Below are positions 50,148 to 61,616 of a stretch of 64,000 bases of DNA, piece after piece. The notes below the pieces were generated by a model, which did no database searches, was not told the origin of the DNA, and worked only from the letters and a program-made list of their open reading frames with translations. Numbering within the stretch: the first letter of the stretch is position 1; each line of letters opens with the position of its first letter. The stretch is from Diabrotica undecimpunctata. Lineage: Eukaryota > Arthropoda > Insecta > Coleoptera > Chrysomelidae. The stretch lies in the NCBI RefSeq assembly GCF_040954645.1, contig NC_092808.1, forward strand, positions 81,533,389 through 81,597,388. The letters run 5' to 3'. Both the position numbers and the translations under genes were made by a program.

Positions 50148-50211
<64 letters not shown>
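49957..50211. repeat. (TA)n tracts split by a 68-bp hairpin
   Basis: TA repeats at 49957-50035 and 50149-50211. Between them 50083-50150 is a hairpin: caaacaacacagttta and its exact reverse complement taaactgtgttgtttg, with ggtttggccggccaaac inside. A tiny MITE (or palindromic insertion) in a TA microsatellite fits. No coding sequence. Confidence 0.75.
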
Positions 50212-50218
<7 letters not shown>

Positions 50219-50334
50219 TTATATATAATAGTTAGTTCCACCTCCACAGTGGAGCAAAGAACAAATTAGCGTTTCAATAGCAAAAATCAATAGAAAAGGC
50301 GAAAAGCTTGCGATTGTTTGGAAAAATATTCCTA

Positions 50335-51545
50335 TGAGATTATTTTTTGAACAATTACATTCATAAAATACCGCACAATATGTTTAAAGAGGTCGCCCAG
50401 GCTAAAAGTTGTTTAAATTTGTTTAAAACAATTTTTTTTAAACAAAGTGTAACAATAATTTTTTTTGATTTGGACTATTTTTTTAATTTGTTGAATTATT
50501 CTGAACAATATAGGTCTCTTCTAATTATGTAAACTTGATCGTTTTCGAGTTACAAACAATTTAAAATTTAAAAAATTGAAGACTCAAAAACACAACTAAA
50601 AATATTATTTTTTAATTCACCAAGAACCTAAATTTAAATTAAAACTTTGTTCTATAATTTCCCGATATGTATTTAGGGCTTATTTAATTTGAAAACATTG
50701 TTTTTAATCGTTAATTAAGCGTTTATGGCAGGGCTTAAATGGCAAAGGGTTTAAATTTGTGCCATAGATCTTGTTTCTCTCTCTTATACAGGCCGCAGCC
50801 CAAGCGTCCGTCCTGTCATTAGCGGTTCATTAACGATTAAAAAAAAATTTTTTCAAATTAAAAAAACCCAAAATACTTATCGGGAAATGATAGAACAAGT
50901 TATGCACTGCAATGCAATGCAATGAATCTAGGTCATTGGTGAATTTGAAAATAATATTTTTTTAGCCTTGGAAATCGTAATTGTGCCTTTCTTTCAGGTT
51001 TAAATTATTTATCGAAAAATCAACTTTAAGAAAAATTTCTTCTTTTTCTTGCAGTACCGTCTCCTATCGGAGGTTGGCTACCATCACAGCAATCTTTACT
51101 TTGTTGGCTGCAGCTCTAAACAACTCTATTGAACTGCACCCATACCACTCCCTTAATTTCGCAACCAGGAAATCCTCCTACGTCCCACATTTCTCTTTCC
51201 CGAGATTTTTCCTTGGATTATGAGTCTAAGCAGAGAGTACTTTTCTCCTCTCATTATATGGCCCAGATATTCCAGTTTTTTCGTTTGTATGGTTTTTATG
51301 ACTTCGCATTCCTTCCCCATCTTCAGCAGAACATCTTGATTTGTTACTCTTTCGTAGTACTCTTCGATTTGTAAGAAAAATTACAAGATCATAATTACTT
51401 TGTTCGGAAAGGTCCAAAATATTCGAAAAAAAAGTGTTTTGGCCGAAAAAATTCTTTTTAAAAAATTTGAATAACTTTTCGCCTGCGCGACCTCTTGAAC
51501 TTTATTTTGAGGTATCTTATTAAAGTAACTATGCAAAAAAATCTG
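50335..51545. mobile_element. Foldback element, right arm split by a LINE
   Basis: Left arm about 50340-50722. The inverted right arm occupies about 50825-51037 plus 51383-51545. Matching blocks are agaggtcgcccaggctaaaa (50379) with ttcgcctgcgcgacctct (51479), and cccgatatgtattt (50662) with aaatacttatcggga (50870), and ttaatcgttaatta with taacgatta near the centre. Arms of roughly 370 bp, diverged. The spacer is about 100 bp. No transposase. Probably a non-autonomous DNA element. Confidence 0.65.
51038..51371 (-). mobile_element. 5'-truncated LINE 3' end with 11-bp target-site duplication
   Basis: The minus strand reads through a decayed thumb to SSIELFRAAANKVKIAVMVA and NL, a stop, and an agaaaaagaaga tail. 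An exact duplication TAAGAAAAATT brackets it at 51027-51037 and 51372-51382. Same 3'-end group as 2693-2846 and 27780-29790. It sits in the right arm of the foldback element. Confidence 0.85.
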
Positions 51546-51551
51546 GTAGGC

Positions 51552-51777
51552 GGTACTACAGTGCACAGATTCTAAATGTGCCGGTGGGAGATGGCGTCTA
51601 TGCGCTGTATTATAGTCGATGTATGAGAGAAAGTTTTTAAAATAATGAAATAACAAATAATAATATAAAATTTGTTACTTCATTAATTCGAAAACTTTTT
51701 CTCTCATACACCAACTATAATACAACGTATAGAAGGCATCTCCCACCGGCATGTTTAGAACCTGTGCACTGTAGCTA
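51552..51777. mobile_element. Palindromic MITE, about 225 bp
   Basis: ctacagtgcacagattctaaatg at the left and its inverted partner (catgtttagaacctgtgcactgtag) at the right begin arms of about 85-90 bp that share gtgccggtgggagatg and tatgagagaaa. The spacer is about 50 bp of AT-rich sequence. No ORF. It interrupts a LINE scrap at 51785. Confidence 0.75.
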
Positions 51778-51784
51778 TATTTGA

Positions 51785-51960
51785 CAGCGGTTTCTGTAAA
51801 GTGTGATCTATCCACCTCCATTTCCGCTTTTTTATTGTAATTTCTATTTTTCTCTTGTTATTCGCCATAGTTGTTCGTTTGTGATTTTGTTTGGCCAAAA
51901 TTTTTTCAATATTATTCGCAGACAAGTTAACGAGATACGCCATAAATGATTTATTCCTTT
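51785..51960 (-). pseudogene. LINE post-RT scrap
   Basis: The minus strand reads AYLVNLSANNIEKILAKQNH and KRKWRWIDHTLQKPLSNIA. This corresponds to the 'KRRKWRWIGHTLRK' signature behind the RT of a LINE group. About 55 residues remain, ending at the MITE. Confidence 0.6.
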
Positions 51961-52439
51961 TATTTCCACCAATTTATTCCTTACATTTATTTCAATAACG
52001 CCTTAAATTATGACAGAGTGAAATAATTCATACCTTCATCGGTAAAGTAGGACCTGTATTCACTTGGAAAATTAATGGTCGATCATAAGGAGGAAATGTA
52101 ACTAATAACTGGAGCTATATTTTGCACCTGTGAATATATAAGTTTACCCTAAAGCGATAAATAACATATTGGATCGTTAACGACAGTCCAAACGGGAACT
52201 AGAATAATATAATATCAATATTAAAATCTATTATTAAATTATTATTAAATATTTAGGTTTAAATTATTATTAAGTTACTAAAGTAAATTTAGGATCAAAA
52301 CTAATCTTGACTTTCAAAATTAAACTGGCTAAAAACATAGTATGGTTCTAAAACTATTTTCATCTAGTAGATTTTGTCAAATATTTCGTTGAAAATAAAC
52401 AACTCTTTTCTTCTGCTAATCATTACTTGATCCAAGTTT
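51961..52439. other. AT-rich stretch
   Basis: No ORF motif or repeat recognised. Confidence 0.4.
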
Positions 52440-54330
52440 TCGCACTTATAGACCGTCGGATTTTCGACAACATTTAGCCACGATTTGAACCTTTATACCT
52501 TTGAGAGTACTGAAATGTGAAATCAAGGAGCGCAAAATATGTGAAAATTGTGGGGTTTTCTGGAGAAATTGCGTGAAAATTGAATTTTTTTTTTTGTAAA
52601 AAAATTTTCTTGCTCATGCCATTTTACGAATCTATAGAGGAGTATTCATTTTTTGGTATTCATTGGCATAAGGGCTACTGGTGTCCTAAGGGTGGTAATT
52701 ATCACCTAAACATTTAATGTTTATCATACATGTCCTCAATTTTCAAAAAAGGTGACAAAAGGTCAGAGGGATCAGTGTAATGCCTTCAATAGCAAGAATC
52801 TTTTCATCAGTTATAAAAGAAAAACTAGAACAACACATGGACCATTATAGCAAAGAACAAGACGGATTCCGAAAAGCCAGATCATGTTTAGATAATATAT
52901 TCATTATGAGACAGGTGATTAAAAAGAACAAAGAAAAAAACATTGAAACAGATATGACCTTTATCGACTTGAAATAAGCATACGATAACGTGCCCAGGAA
53001 ACAACTATGAGAAGCAATGAGAAGAATGCGCGTTAGAGAGAAATGGGTGAATATAACACAAAGACTGTATAAAGAAACACAAGTGCAAATAAAGTTAGGT
53101 AATGAAATAACAAAAACAATCACCGCAACACAAGGCCTCAAACAGGGATGTGGTCTCTTGCCTACACTTTTTAACATACCTATATATAGATCAGGCTTTG
53201 AAAAAATGGTATAGAAAATGCGGAACAATGGACATACCAGTACAAGAGAATATATTACATTCACTACTTTTCGCAAATGATCAAGTCATTTTTGCACAAG
53301 GCAGGGAGGATATAAGAGGATATAAGGAAATTAAAGGAAGAATATGAACTTTGGGGACTCAAGATAAATATGTGCAAGACCAAATACTTATGTATTGGAC
53401 CCGAGGTTGCAGATTTAGACTTAAGTTTAGAAGAAGAGACTATTAACAGTTGTAAGGCTTTTAAGTATTTAGGATCAATGATTAGCCGAGATGGTACTTG
53501 TATGAAAGATGTAAAAATAAAAAAAGCACGATGAAAACAAGCCACAAGAGCACTTCATGGAGTGATATGGAACAACACTCTAACCAAAGAAAACAAAAAG
53601 AGGATCTTTCAAAGCATAGTGATGAATATTACCCTATATGGAGCGGAAGTATGGCCAATAACAACAACAATACGAAATAAAATAAGAACAGTTGAACTGG
53701 ACTTTATGAGAAGATGTCTACAAATCACAAGAGCTGATAAAATAAGAACGGAGGAAATATGGAACAGAATGGAAGTAAAATGTTCAATTACAAAAAAGTT
53801 GGAAAACAGAGCCCTGCAGTGGTACGGGCATGTACAAAGAATGCCAGACTATAGGTGGCCGAAAAGAATATTAAACTGGGACCCGCCGGAAAGAAGACGG
53901 AGAGGAAGACCTGCTACAAGATGGAAAACATACGTTGGAAATGCTATGATAGATAGAGACCTCAGAGAAGGTGACTGGGAGAATAGAGTGCTGTGGAGGA
54001 CGAAAACGGCGAACTCATAATGGGAAAAGCCGAAGAAGAAGAAGAAGAAGACATATAATGTTTATTGTGTATCACATGTAACGTTATTTCTTCTTTCATG
54101 ACACGTAAAAGTTTGTTAGATTAACTACGAGAAGGAACTTGCAAAAAAAGATATAACGGCAGGTCGTCAAAATTAAAAATTTTACTTTGGAGAAGTTGCA
54201 GAAAATTTGTAAAATTTGATTTGCAGAAAAACGGACCCTGGTTCACTTTAAATTTTTGTTTTTTTTTATTTTTCAGTAGACAAAAAGGCATAAGAGATGA
54301 TAGGTGATATTTTACATTTAAAAATAAAGT
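52440..54330 (-). repeat. Unnamed dispersed repeat, copy 2, split by a LINE
   Basis: 52440-52724 and 54066-54330 together match, on the minus strand, the repeat at 2470-3120 (see that entry for anchors). The intervening LINE (52725-54055) has a target-site duplication, so the two parts were once contiguous. Identity is roughly 65-75 percent by eye. Confidence 0.6.
52725..54055 (+). pseudogene. RTE-like LINE, 5'-truncated, with 10-bp target-site duplication
   Basis: Bracketed by TAATGTTTAT at 52715-52724 and 54056-54065. The coding remnant reads KEQDGFRKARSCLDNIFIMR, TDMTFIDLK and a stop just before AYDNVPRKQL, TATQGLKQGCGLLPTLFNIP, LLFANDQVIFAQG (FADD reads FAND), SCKAFKYLGSMISRDGTCMK, YGAEVWPIT, ALQWYGHVQRMPDYRWPKRI and RRRRGRPATRWKTYVGNAMI, with DRDLREGDWENRVLW at the end, then a gaagaagaagaagaag tail. 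Frameshifts occur near 53000, 53215, 53340 and 53540. Same group as the better preserved LINE at 23763-25490. Confidence 0.85.
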
Positions 54331-54815
54331 TCTTTATTATTTATTAAAGTTTTTAAAAGTTGTTTTTTTGGATGGACCACACTGCATCATAAATTACATT
54401 TTGTATTTTGTTTTAACATTTCAAAGTTTTTAGAGTTTTTATTTCAGAATTCTTTGAAAACGATATTAGCATTGGAAATCAAAATGTCAACACAAAATAT
54501 GCTGCTACCATTTTAATTAGAATTAATTGTGGTTTATTGCTATCCAAAAAATATTTGTGTTTAACATACCATATAAAAATAGTTTCAGAACCATTTAAAA
54601 ATACTTTTAAAAGGTATTTTCCATATTTTTGGGGTTTGTTTCTAATACAAATTTATTTGAGCATATTTTATTTAATCAAATAATACAAATTTCAACTAAA
54701 GATTTTCTATCAGATCATTATATCGCACGTTCCTAGATAAAGTGTAATAAATTAAAATAACAAAATTTTTCAGGACAGTAAAAACTATAGATAATATTTT
54801 AATGAACATAAGACA
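54331..54815. other. AT-rich stretch
   Basis: No coding motif, inverted repeat or tandem array seen. Confidence 0.4.
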
Positions 54816-55302
54816 CAATTAAAGGTTAAAATAAGTTTATTGACGTTTCAATTTCCACTTCGGAAATCGTTGTCAAAATACAAACATTAAAAAATTAAAC
54901 AAATTTTGTTTTTTGGTACTTGGTGAAAAATTCTTCTATTAATCTAATTCTATCTGACTCATTTATATTGACAATTCAGACATATATTATACATTTTAAA
55001 GTATGTAGATCACTTCAAAATGATATTGCCAATATTGCTGAGTTGCGTTCCTGGGATGATTTTTTGTAAGATAGTTCATCCGATTACATGAAATCAAATT
55101 TAACTTGAGAATATCCATCACAAAAAAATTAGAGCATGTAGTTCGTCTTTAAAAAGACCATGCTATAATGATATTAAAGTTCTACTGCCAGTGATTCCAT
55201 AGTAAATCATGAGGAAAAAAATCTTATAATACTATCCCGACATGGTAAGTATTTGGTCTTACATTTAGTTTACTCCCTATACACACCAAATTCTAATTTT
55301 AT

Positions 55303-55813
55303 CATCATCATCTTGGTGCTACAGCCCTTAGAGGGCCTCGACCTTCTCAAGCTTTCTACGCCATTATATTTTGTCCCTCGCTTGCATTTTCCAGTTTCCG
55401 ACTCTGATCTCGGCATCTTGTGTTACCCCGTCCATCCACCTTAGCTTTGGTCTACCCCGTCTTCTCATTCCCACGGGTTGCGCTGTTAGAATCTTTTTTA
55501 TCATGTTTGACTCAGGGGCCCGGGATACATATCCTGCCCACTGCAGGTGGTTTCGCTTAATTATAGTGGTAATATCTTTACCACCAAACGCATGCTTGTA
55601 GATATTCTGCAGTTCAAAGTTATATCTACGCCTCCATATTCCGTTCTCACAGACCGCTCCGAATATCTTGCGTAGCACCTTTCTTTCAAAAATGGATAGA
55701 GCGGATTCATCTGTTTTCTTTAGCGTCCATGCCTCTGATCCATATGTGTGAATGGGGACTATCAGTGTTCTATACAGCCTTATACGAGTTTTTTGAGACA
55801 GACGTTTGTTTCT
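55303..55813 (-). mobile_element. 5'-truncated LINE 3' end with 14-bp target-site duplication
   Basis: The minus strand reads ERKVLRKIFGAVCENGIWRR, RYNFELQNIYKHAFGGKDIT, RNHLQWAGYVSRAPESNMIK, RRRGRPKLRWMDGVTQDAEI and RVGNWKMQARDK, then a gatgatgat tail. The exact duplication AATTCTAATTTTAT lies at 55289-55302 and 55814-55827, so both ends are defined. Closest relative here is 23345-23757. It entered the terminal repeat of the Penelope-like element. Confidence 0.9.
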
Positions 55814-55879
55814 AATTCTAATTTTATATGTCTGTTATTTAAAAAACATCAATAATGCATCCTCGATATGTTACTAACT

Positions 55880-57160
55880 TACTAATACTGGTATTTTACT
55901 TTTATTAACTTCCTTTTTTAATATGGGTAACCAGATCCTACTGCATGTTGCCGAGGAATTTGCGACACAACTGGCCTCCTTTAGCATAATTAGAGCCGCT
56001 TCTTTGATTTTTTCCCTTTTTAGCATCCGTTTATTTTAGGACTATACTTGAATCATTCCATTGAACCCTATGTTTATTTTCCCATGCGTGTTTACATATT
56101 TCAGATCTATCAAATTCTCTATGTTTAATATAAGATTGATTTTCACAGTCTAAGATTTAATGGCTTTGATGTTTCACCTAAATAAAACTGATCGTGTTCA
56201 CAAGGTATTTTATAAATACAATTCTTTGTTCTTTCTTGTTCAATGTTAGGTTTAGTTTTAGATTCTCAATGTGTTTGTTGTTTTGAATGTTGTTAAAATG
56301 TTAAATTCATTTTCTATCCTTTTAAGTTTTTCTGATAATTCTTTTATGTATGGTATTGTTATTTTCCGCGTATTATTCCTTGTGTATGCTGTAGTATCTC
56401 GTTCTAAGTTGTTCTGTTTTATTCGGTCGATTGTTGAAAATTTCTTATTTATAAAAGATAAAGGATAATCAGTTTTTAATAACACAGATTTTAAAACAGA
56501 TGTGTTTCCTACAAGAACAAATTTTCGTTTTAGCAAAGCTAAAATTGCTTGTTTTAGCAAACAAGCAATTTTAGCTTTGTGGGATAAGGATTTACTGATT
56601 TCTTGTTTATTATTGATATTGTCATTTGATTTGTAATTTAAATATCTGTTGGTGTGTGTGGGTTTTCTATACACCTGAGTCTGATATCCAGTATCGTCCT
56701 TAGAGATTAAAACATCCAAGAAAGGTAGTGAGTTATTGTATTCCTTTTCCATGGTAAATGTTATTGTCTTTTCCTTTATAGTTTATATCGTACCTTTCAA
56801 TATTTGTTCATAAATATATCGGCTAATAATGGAGATAAACTAGAGCACATTCCCAGACCAAAATTTTGTTTATAGAATTCATCATTTACTTGAAAATATG
56901 TTTTATCAGTACATAATGTCCATAACTCCATTACAGCTTATATATTTAGTCTTGTTCTAGTTGCCAATGTATCATAACTCTTTAATTTTGTCTTGACTAT
57001 ATTCAAAGTCTTGTCTTATGGCCCATTTGTAAATAAACTATTTATGTCAAAACTTACTAAAATATTATTTGAATTAAATTCAATATTTAATAATTTATTT
57101 ATAAAAAGTTGTGTATTTTTTATAAATGTGTCATTTTTATTTGCAAATAGTTGTACATTA
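55880..57160 (-). pseudogene. Penelope-like RT and C-terminal region, broken
   Basis: From 57110 the minus strand reads FIKNTQLFINKLLNIEFNSN, then NILVSFDINSLFTN (RT catalytic Asp motif), LCTDKTYFQVNDEFYKQNFG, LGMCSSLSPLLADIFMN (MG-SLSP-LAD motif) and, in a 164-residue open stretch (56752-56258), SLPFLDVLISKDDTGYQTQV, YRKPTHTNRYLNYKSN and ERDTTAYTRNNTRKITIPYI. After frameshifts a region of Cys/Tyr-rich GIY-YIG-like text precedes KEAALIML-type and IWLP residues near 55950. The YVDD box region is not readable. Confidence 0.75.
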
Positions 57161-57719
57161 TAATTTTTGTAATAATAAAAACAATTTTTGTCAATTTTAA
57201 AATGCTAATACTAAAACGAGAAGTAAATTTTCAACTAGCATAAAATAAAGATAATAACTCTTTTTGTAAAACAAAATGGTTTTTGAGATAAGTAATTTTT
57301 TTTAATTTTTAGATATGTTACAGTTTTTTTCGATGAATGTTATGATTTATATCAAAAAACTTAAAAATTGAACACATTCGAATAATGTTTTTTATTATAA
57401 AACGGTTTTGAACAGAATATAGTAACAGTTTATACTGAAATTATCGTCTTTTAAATTTTTGATGGATATCTCAACATAATAAATCATAGAACAAGTAATA
57501 CTTCGAAATATATCCTTTCTTTACTAAAAACTGGAGTCATCTCGTTTTAGAGACATTATAAACTTTTTTTAACGTTGTCAACTGTGTTCGAGTAAGTGCA
57601 AGCTTTTTTATGCGTTTTGGCATTGGCACGCGTTTTTTTGAGAATATCGACTACTTTGAAAGCTGTCTGAGAGAAAAAAGTTTTATAAAAATACTTAAAT
57701 GGTTCATCCTTTTTTACTT
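57161..57719. other. AT-rich stretch
   Basis: No motif recognised; poly-T/A rich, with only short frames. Confidence 0.4.
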
Positions 57720-59765
57720 TAACAATTTAAGATCAATAATATGCATCTGTTCTCCGTCTGCATCGATATTAAAATTTGATCCCAGGTCACTCATTAACTG
57801 TTTGATATTCACGAAATCTTTATAAGTTATCTCTTTGACTCGGTATGGCTTCGCATTTTTCTTTGCATTTTTTATAATTTAAATAAATTGGTCCGGTACA
57901 TAATTTGGTCCTGATGTAAGTACTCTATTATAAGAGCGCTAATATCGTCGCGTTAGTAGGGCCGCGTTAGCGACGGCCCAACGAAAAAAAGGCACTACCA
58001 TGAAGTAATAAATGTATATGAACATTACTATTACCAACCGTTAGATGACATACCGTTGATAACTGATCCGCCTATGGATAATATTATCCATGTGTGGAAT
58101 CTTTCTTATTTGGAGCGTGGCCCACAATAAGAAACGTATGCGTATTTTTTTAATCTGGAATTTCTGTACTGAATAAATGAGTGTTAATATCAAAAATCTG
58201 AAATAAAGAAGTAGAAACATTAAGAGAAATTCGTTGAATTCAATGTTTTATTCTTACTTATTGTTTTGATGTGCCTCACGATTTTCGCTATACATGACAA
58301 TTATTTACAAATTTGTAGAGTTGAACGTTTTGCTTGTATGCTCTAGATACATCAAAACACATGCAGCCACTTCATTAATCATTCATACCATATAAAGCAC
58401 GTATTATCTCCTACCAATTCAGTGATAGAATGGTGATAGTTAAGTTTCTTTTTTTAGTTTTAAGTTAAGTTTACTGTAACAGCTGGAACACTGCTTATAT
58501 ATTAAAACATGCGACTACAAAGTTCTCGCTAAAATTTTTTTAGTGGTTTTTCTTTTCGGCTCTAGACAATAGTTTTTCTTCTTGATGTTTTTTATATTTA
58601 ATTTCGAGATTACTTTTTTCAGTTTCTTTGGCGTTATTAGATAGAAAGCAACGATTGAATTGATTCTTTTTCGGAAAAGAGCTAATGTTTGTTTCCAAAA
58701 GGTTAATTGGCTTCTTTAAATTGTTTAACAATATTCCTATGTAAATCTACAACACTTTAATCGCATTCGATAAAAACTCTACTGGTCGATGCTCTTAAGT
58801 AACAGCTTATAATTTTCGGAATTGATTGAATATGTTTAGGATGTTATTGTTTATATTATTAGAATCTACTTTACTAAGTTTACCATGCTTTCCTCTTTTG
58901 TTTTCACTTACTAATCCAGCCTTGGAAATAAAAGATATTATTCAGTCGCCTGTTGTTAGGACTTTGGTATCTGTAGTTTAATTGTATGGTTTCCATATTT
59001 CGATTTATAGATTTCCGTTTTTTGTTAATATCACTTAAACTATAAAACTCGTTAAGTGCAATCTCGTTTGTTTTTCTGGCTACATTTGAATTTGCATTTT
59101 TTATTAGTACATGCAGTCTGTACGTTTTTTAATGGTATTATTTGTTTGAATTTTGAACATTACATATATTCCTTACCCATATTACGCAACCTCTTACTCT
59201 CTGATTTTATTCACTCTGTTTGTTCACGAATTATTTTCTTGGCTTTTTTTCTTCAACGTCCTCCTTCTTTTCTTCAACATTCTTCTGCTAAGTTTAATCG
59301 GCGTTTTAAAGTTAAATTAGCTACAGAGTCTGTACACCGTGGTGAACGTGCTAACTAGTGGAAGCTGATAAGTTCGATGAAGATAAAGAACTGTTTAATA
59401 TGGACGAAGAACTTTTCGTTGAAAATGACGAACTGCTTGATGAAGATGAATCACAATTATAATTTGGATCTTTAATCCTATCATCACTTTTACAATCTTC
59501 CAGGTCAAAAGATCGGTAGTTTAAATTTTCAGTATGGCTAGTTTTATTTTGTTGGGTATTTGTAGGAAACGATTCTATATTTTGTTCAACAGCAATGGAA
59601 TTATTGACGGTCTGAAGATTTTCAGATGCTTAACAGCCTTATTTATTTTCTTTCACATGTACGTTTTTCACTAAATGTTTTGTTGCGTCAGAATCAGTAT
59701 TAGTAGCATTTGACACATTAGGATCATTTTTGTTAAAGAAAGGAAACTATAATGATGATGACTCC
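57720..59765 (-). pseudogene. Remnant of an unnamed multicopy insect TE-like protein
   Basis: Four minus-strand pieces lie in order. (1) A Ser-rich acidic N-terminus at about 59465-59370 (YNCDSSSSSSSFSTKSSSSI). (2) A basic, Cys-containing part at 59340-59060 (KKIIREQTE, stop, KSESKRLRNMGKEYM, CTNKKCKFKCSQKNKRDC). (3) A middle part at 58930-58545 (LVSENKRGKHGKLSK, SFPKKNQFNRCFLSNNAKET, then KKHQEEKLLSRAEK). (4) A C-terminus at 57860-57735 (AKPYRVKEITYKDFVNIKQL, MSDLGSNFNIDADGEQMHII, then DLKLLK and a stop). This order, with a C-K-KC region, an RGKHG motif, a PKKDQC-like motif and a DF-D-K-L C-terminus, matches a protein family that I recall as highly repeated in insect genomes. Role unknown; transposase-like by inference. 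Confidence 0.5.
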
Positions 59766-60559
59766 ACTTGTTGGAATATGACTATTAGTGAAATTAAAAA
59801 AATATTTTATGTTTTTTGTGCATTTATGTGCAGCTGATTTTCCTTGTGATATCTTGTCATCGATTCAAGCTTCTCCGTAAGATGTTATTTTATGTCCAAA
59901 AGACTACTAATTTTAAATAAATGTTTTTGTCCCATTATGGATCAGTTGGTAATTGGCTTATAATCTTAAAGAGTACTGGTGAAAGTACTCCTCTTTATGG
60001 TGCCTCATTTTTTAGGCACACAGTCTACTTGTCTTCCCCTAAACGTCAACATGGAAAAGACTGTTATTCAAAACTAAGCAGATCGCATTATTTTTTTAAT
60101 ATTTTAAGGCTACTACTATATGTGTCAAAGTATGACAAGATGAGTTTCGACGTATTATAGTTAATAATACACGTAATACGGCCAATACTATCAGTGTGTA
60201 GTCTCATGATTATTTGTCTACCTGGCAGAGTTGTGTAATTAGTGATTGGGCTATTTGTTTTAGGGATTTAGGATTAGGGTTTTGTCGAAGGGACCACGTT
60301 GACCCCTGTTGAAATTTGAAGTTATTGACATTCTTTTTATTTAAGGCAATAATAATTTTATATTTTGTGACTTTTAATATTTTAATACAAAGCCTTAGTT
60401 AATACAAAAAATATTGTTTAAAAAATTTATTAAATGGTTTTTCTAACAAACCTACTATAGACATTTGAAGGCGCCAAACTAACCATGTGTCAATTTTCTT
60501 AAAAATTCGACGATTCTTTTTGTCAACTTTCTGTCGGATGAGTAAAATTATATTTATGG
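59766..60559. other. Stretch before the BEL/Pao element, no gene recognised
   Basis: Open frames such as 59921-60160 plus have no family motif. A 5' LTR for the downstream element, which should resemble tgttaagactccgtccta, was not found here. Confidence 0.4.
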
Positions 60560-60639
60560 ACCTGAAAATTATATTACCTTCTATGAACCTTTGTCATGCC
60601 ATGAGACAAATTTAAGGATATTATAAAATATCTCGGATT

Positions 60640-60900
60640 TTAAATGTTGGAATTGTCTACAGCTGGGACACGGGGTTCGAGACTGTAAATTAGGAAGTTG
60701 CAAATCATGTGGTAGAAAACATCAATCTCTTCTCCATGATTCAACATTTCGCACAAGTTCAAGGACACCAACTCCAGGAAATTACACGAGGGCACAAGCA
60801 CAACCGCCAAGAGTTGAGAATCATTTAGAATCAAGAGCAAATATCAGGAACTATTCTCATCATATATACAAGATGGTTCAAGGGCACAATTAGACAATTA
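60640..60900 (+). pseudogene. BEL/Pao Gag zinc-knuckle region
   Basis: Reads FKCWNCLQLGHGVRDCKLGS, CKSCGRKHQSLLHD: a CCHC knuckle followed by the second C--C---HH--LLH motif typical of BEL/Pao Gag. The Gag core upstream is barely readable. A Pro/Thr/Gln-rich stretch follows. Confidence 0.75.
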
Positions 60901-61100
60901 GTTAACTCACACTAATGTTTCAAATCAATCTCTTTATCAAGGGTATCCAACGCATTCATCATCATATAATTATTTTAGGAAGAAAATAAATCAAGGTAAC
61001 ACAACTCAAAAAGTGCAAGGAAATGAAAATCAGGGGTGTTTGGTTAATGATAATAATCATCTCTTTATGGGTAACAATTTAAGACAAAATTCAGAAACAG

Positions 61101-61616
61101 TTGTTTTGCTTTCCACAGCGATTGTTTATATCACCGGTAAAGATGGGATTATACATGAAGGAAGGGTACCTACTTTTAGATTCAGGATCACAATCCAATT
61201 TTATGTCACGGGAGTTCTTTGAGAAAATATGGTTAACACCAAAACATATGGATATTTCAGTTAAGGGTATGGGTCAGAGTTCTACTAAAATCACACATGC
61301 AGTAGATGCTATGGTCAATTCAAGGGTTAATAATTATTCATTCAAGGCTTCATTTTTGGTAATAAATAATATTGTTAGCAATCTCACAGCAATAATTGAT
61401 ATCAATTTAAAATTAATTCAAATTCCGGAAAGATTAACTCTTGCAGACGAACATTTTAGTATATCTACCAGGGTAGACATGACCTTAGGTTCATCTGTCA
61501 TTTGGCAACTTTTATGCGTGGGGCAAGTGCGTATAGAAAATACTAACTTGACGGTTCAAAAAACGAAATTAGGATGGGTGGTAGCAGGAGCTATATCTTC
61601 ACAGCAAAGCATGTGA
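61101..61616 (+). pseudogene. BEL/Pao aspartic protease
   Basis: YLLLDSGSQSNFMSREFFEK holds the catalytic DSG. Then come ISVKGMGQSSTKITHAVDAM, VNNYSFKASFLVINNIVSNL and DINLKLIQIPERLTLADEHF, then VGQVRIENTNLTVQKTKLGW with VVAGAI, the conserved join to RT. The frame is intact for 171 codons and then shifts at about 61610. The protease processes the Gag-Pol polyprotein in this family. Confidence 0.85.

Larger units (their letters stand above)
54816..57160 (-). mobile_element. Penelope-like element, 5'-truncated, LINE-interrupted
   Basis: Minus-strand order: RT (57160-56258), a degraded endonuclease region (56250-55930), C-terminal end with IWLP near 55935, and a 3' terminal repeat (55813 back to about 54816, excluding the LINE at 55303-55813). 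The terminal repeat is the same family as the arms of the palindrome at 32846-34226. All coding parts are broken by stops. Confidence 0.75.

Noticed and set aside
59056..59358. Plus-strand ORF of 100 residues, hydrophobic
   Set aside because: It is the antisense of a better supported minus-strand coding remnant of the unnamed TE-like family.
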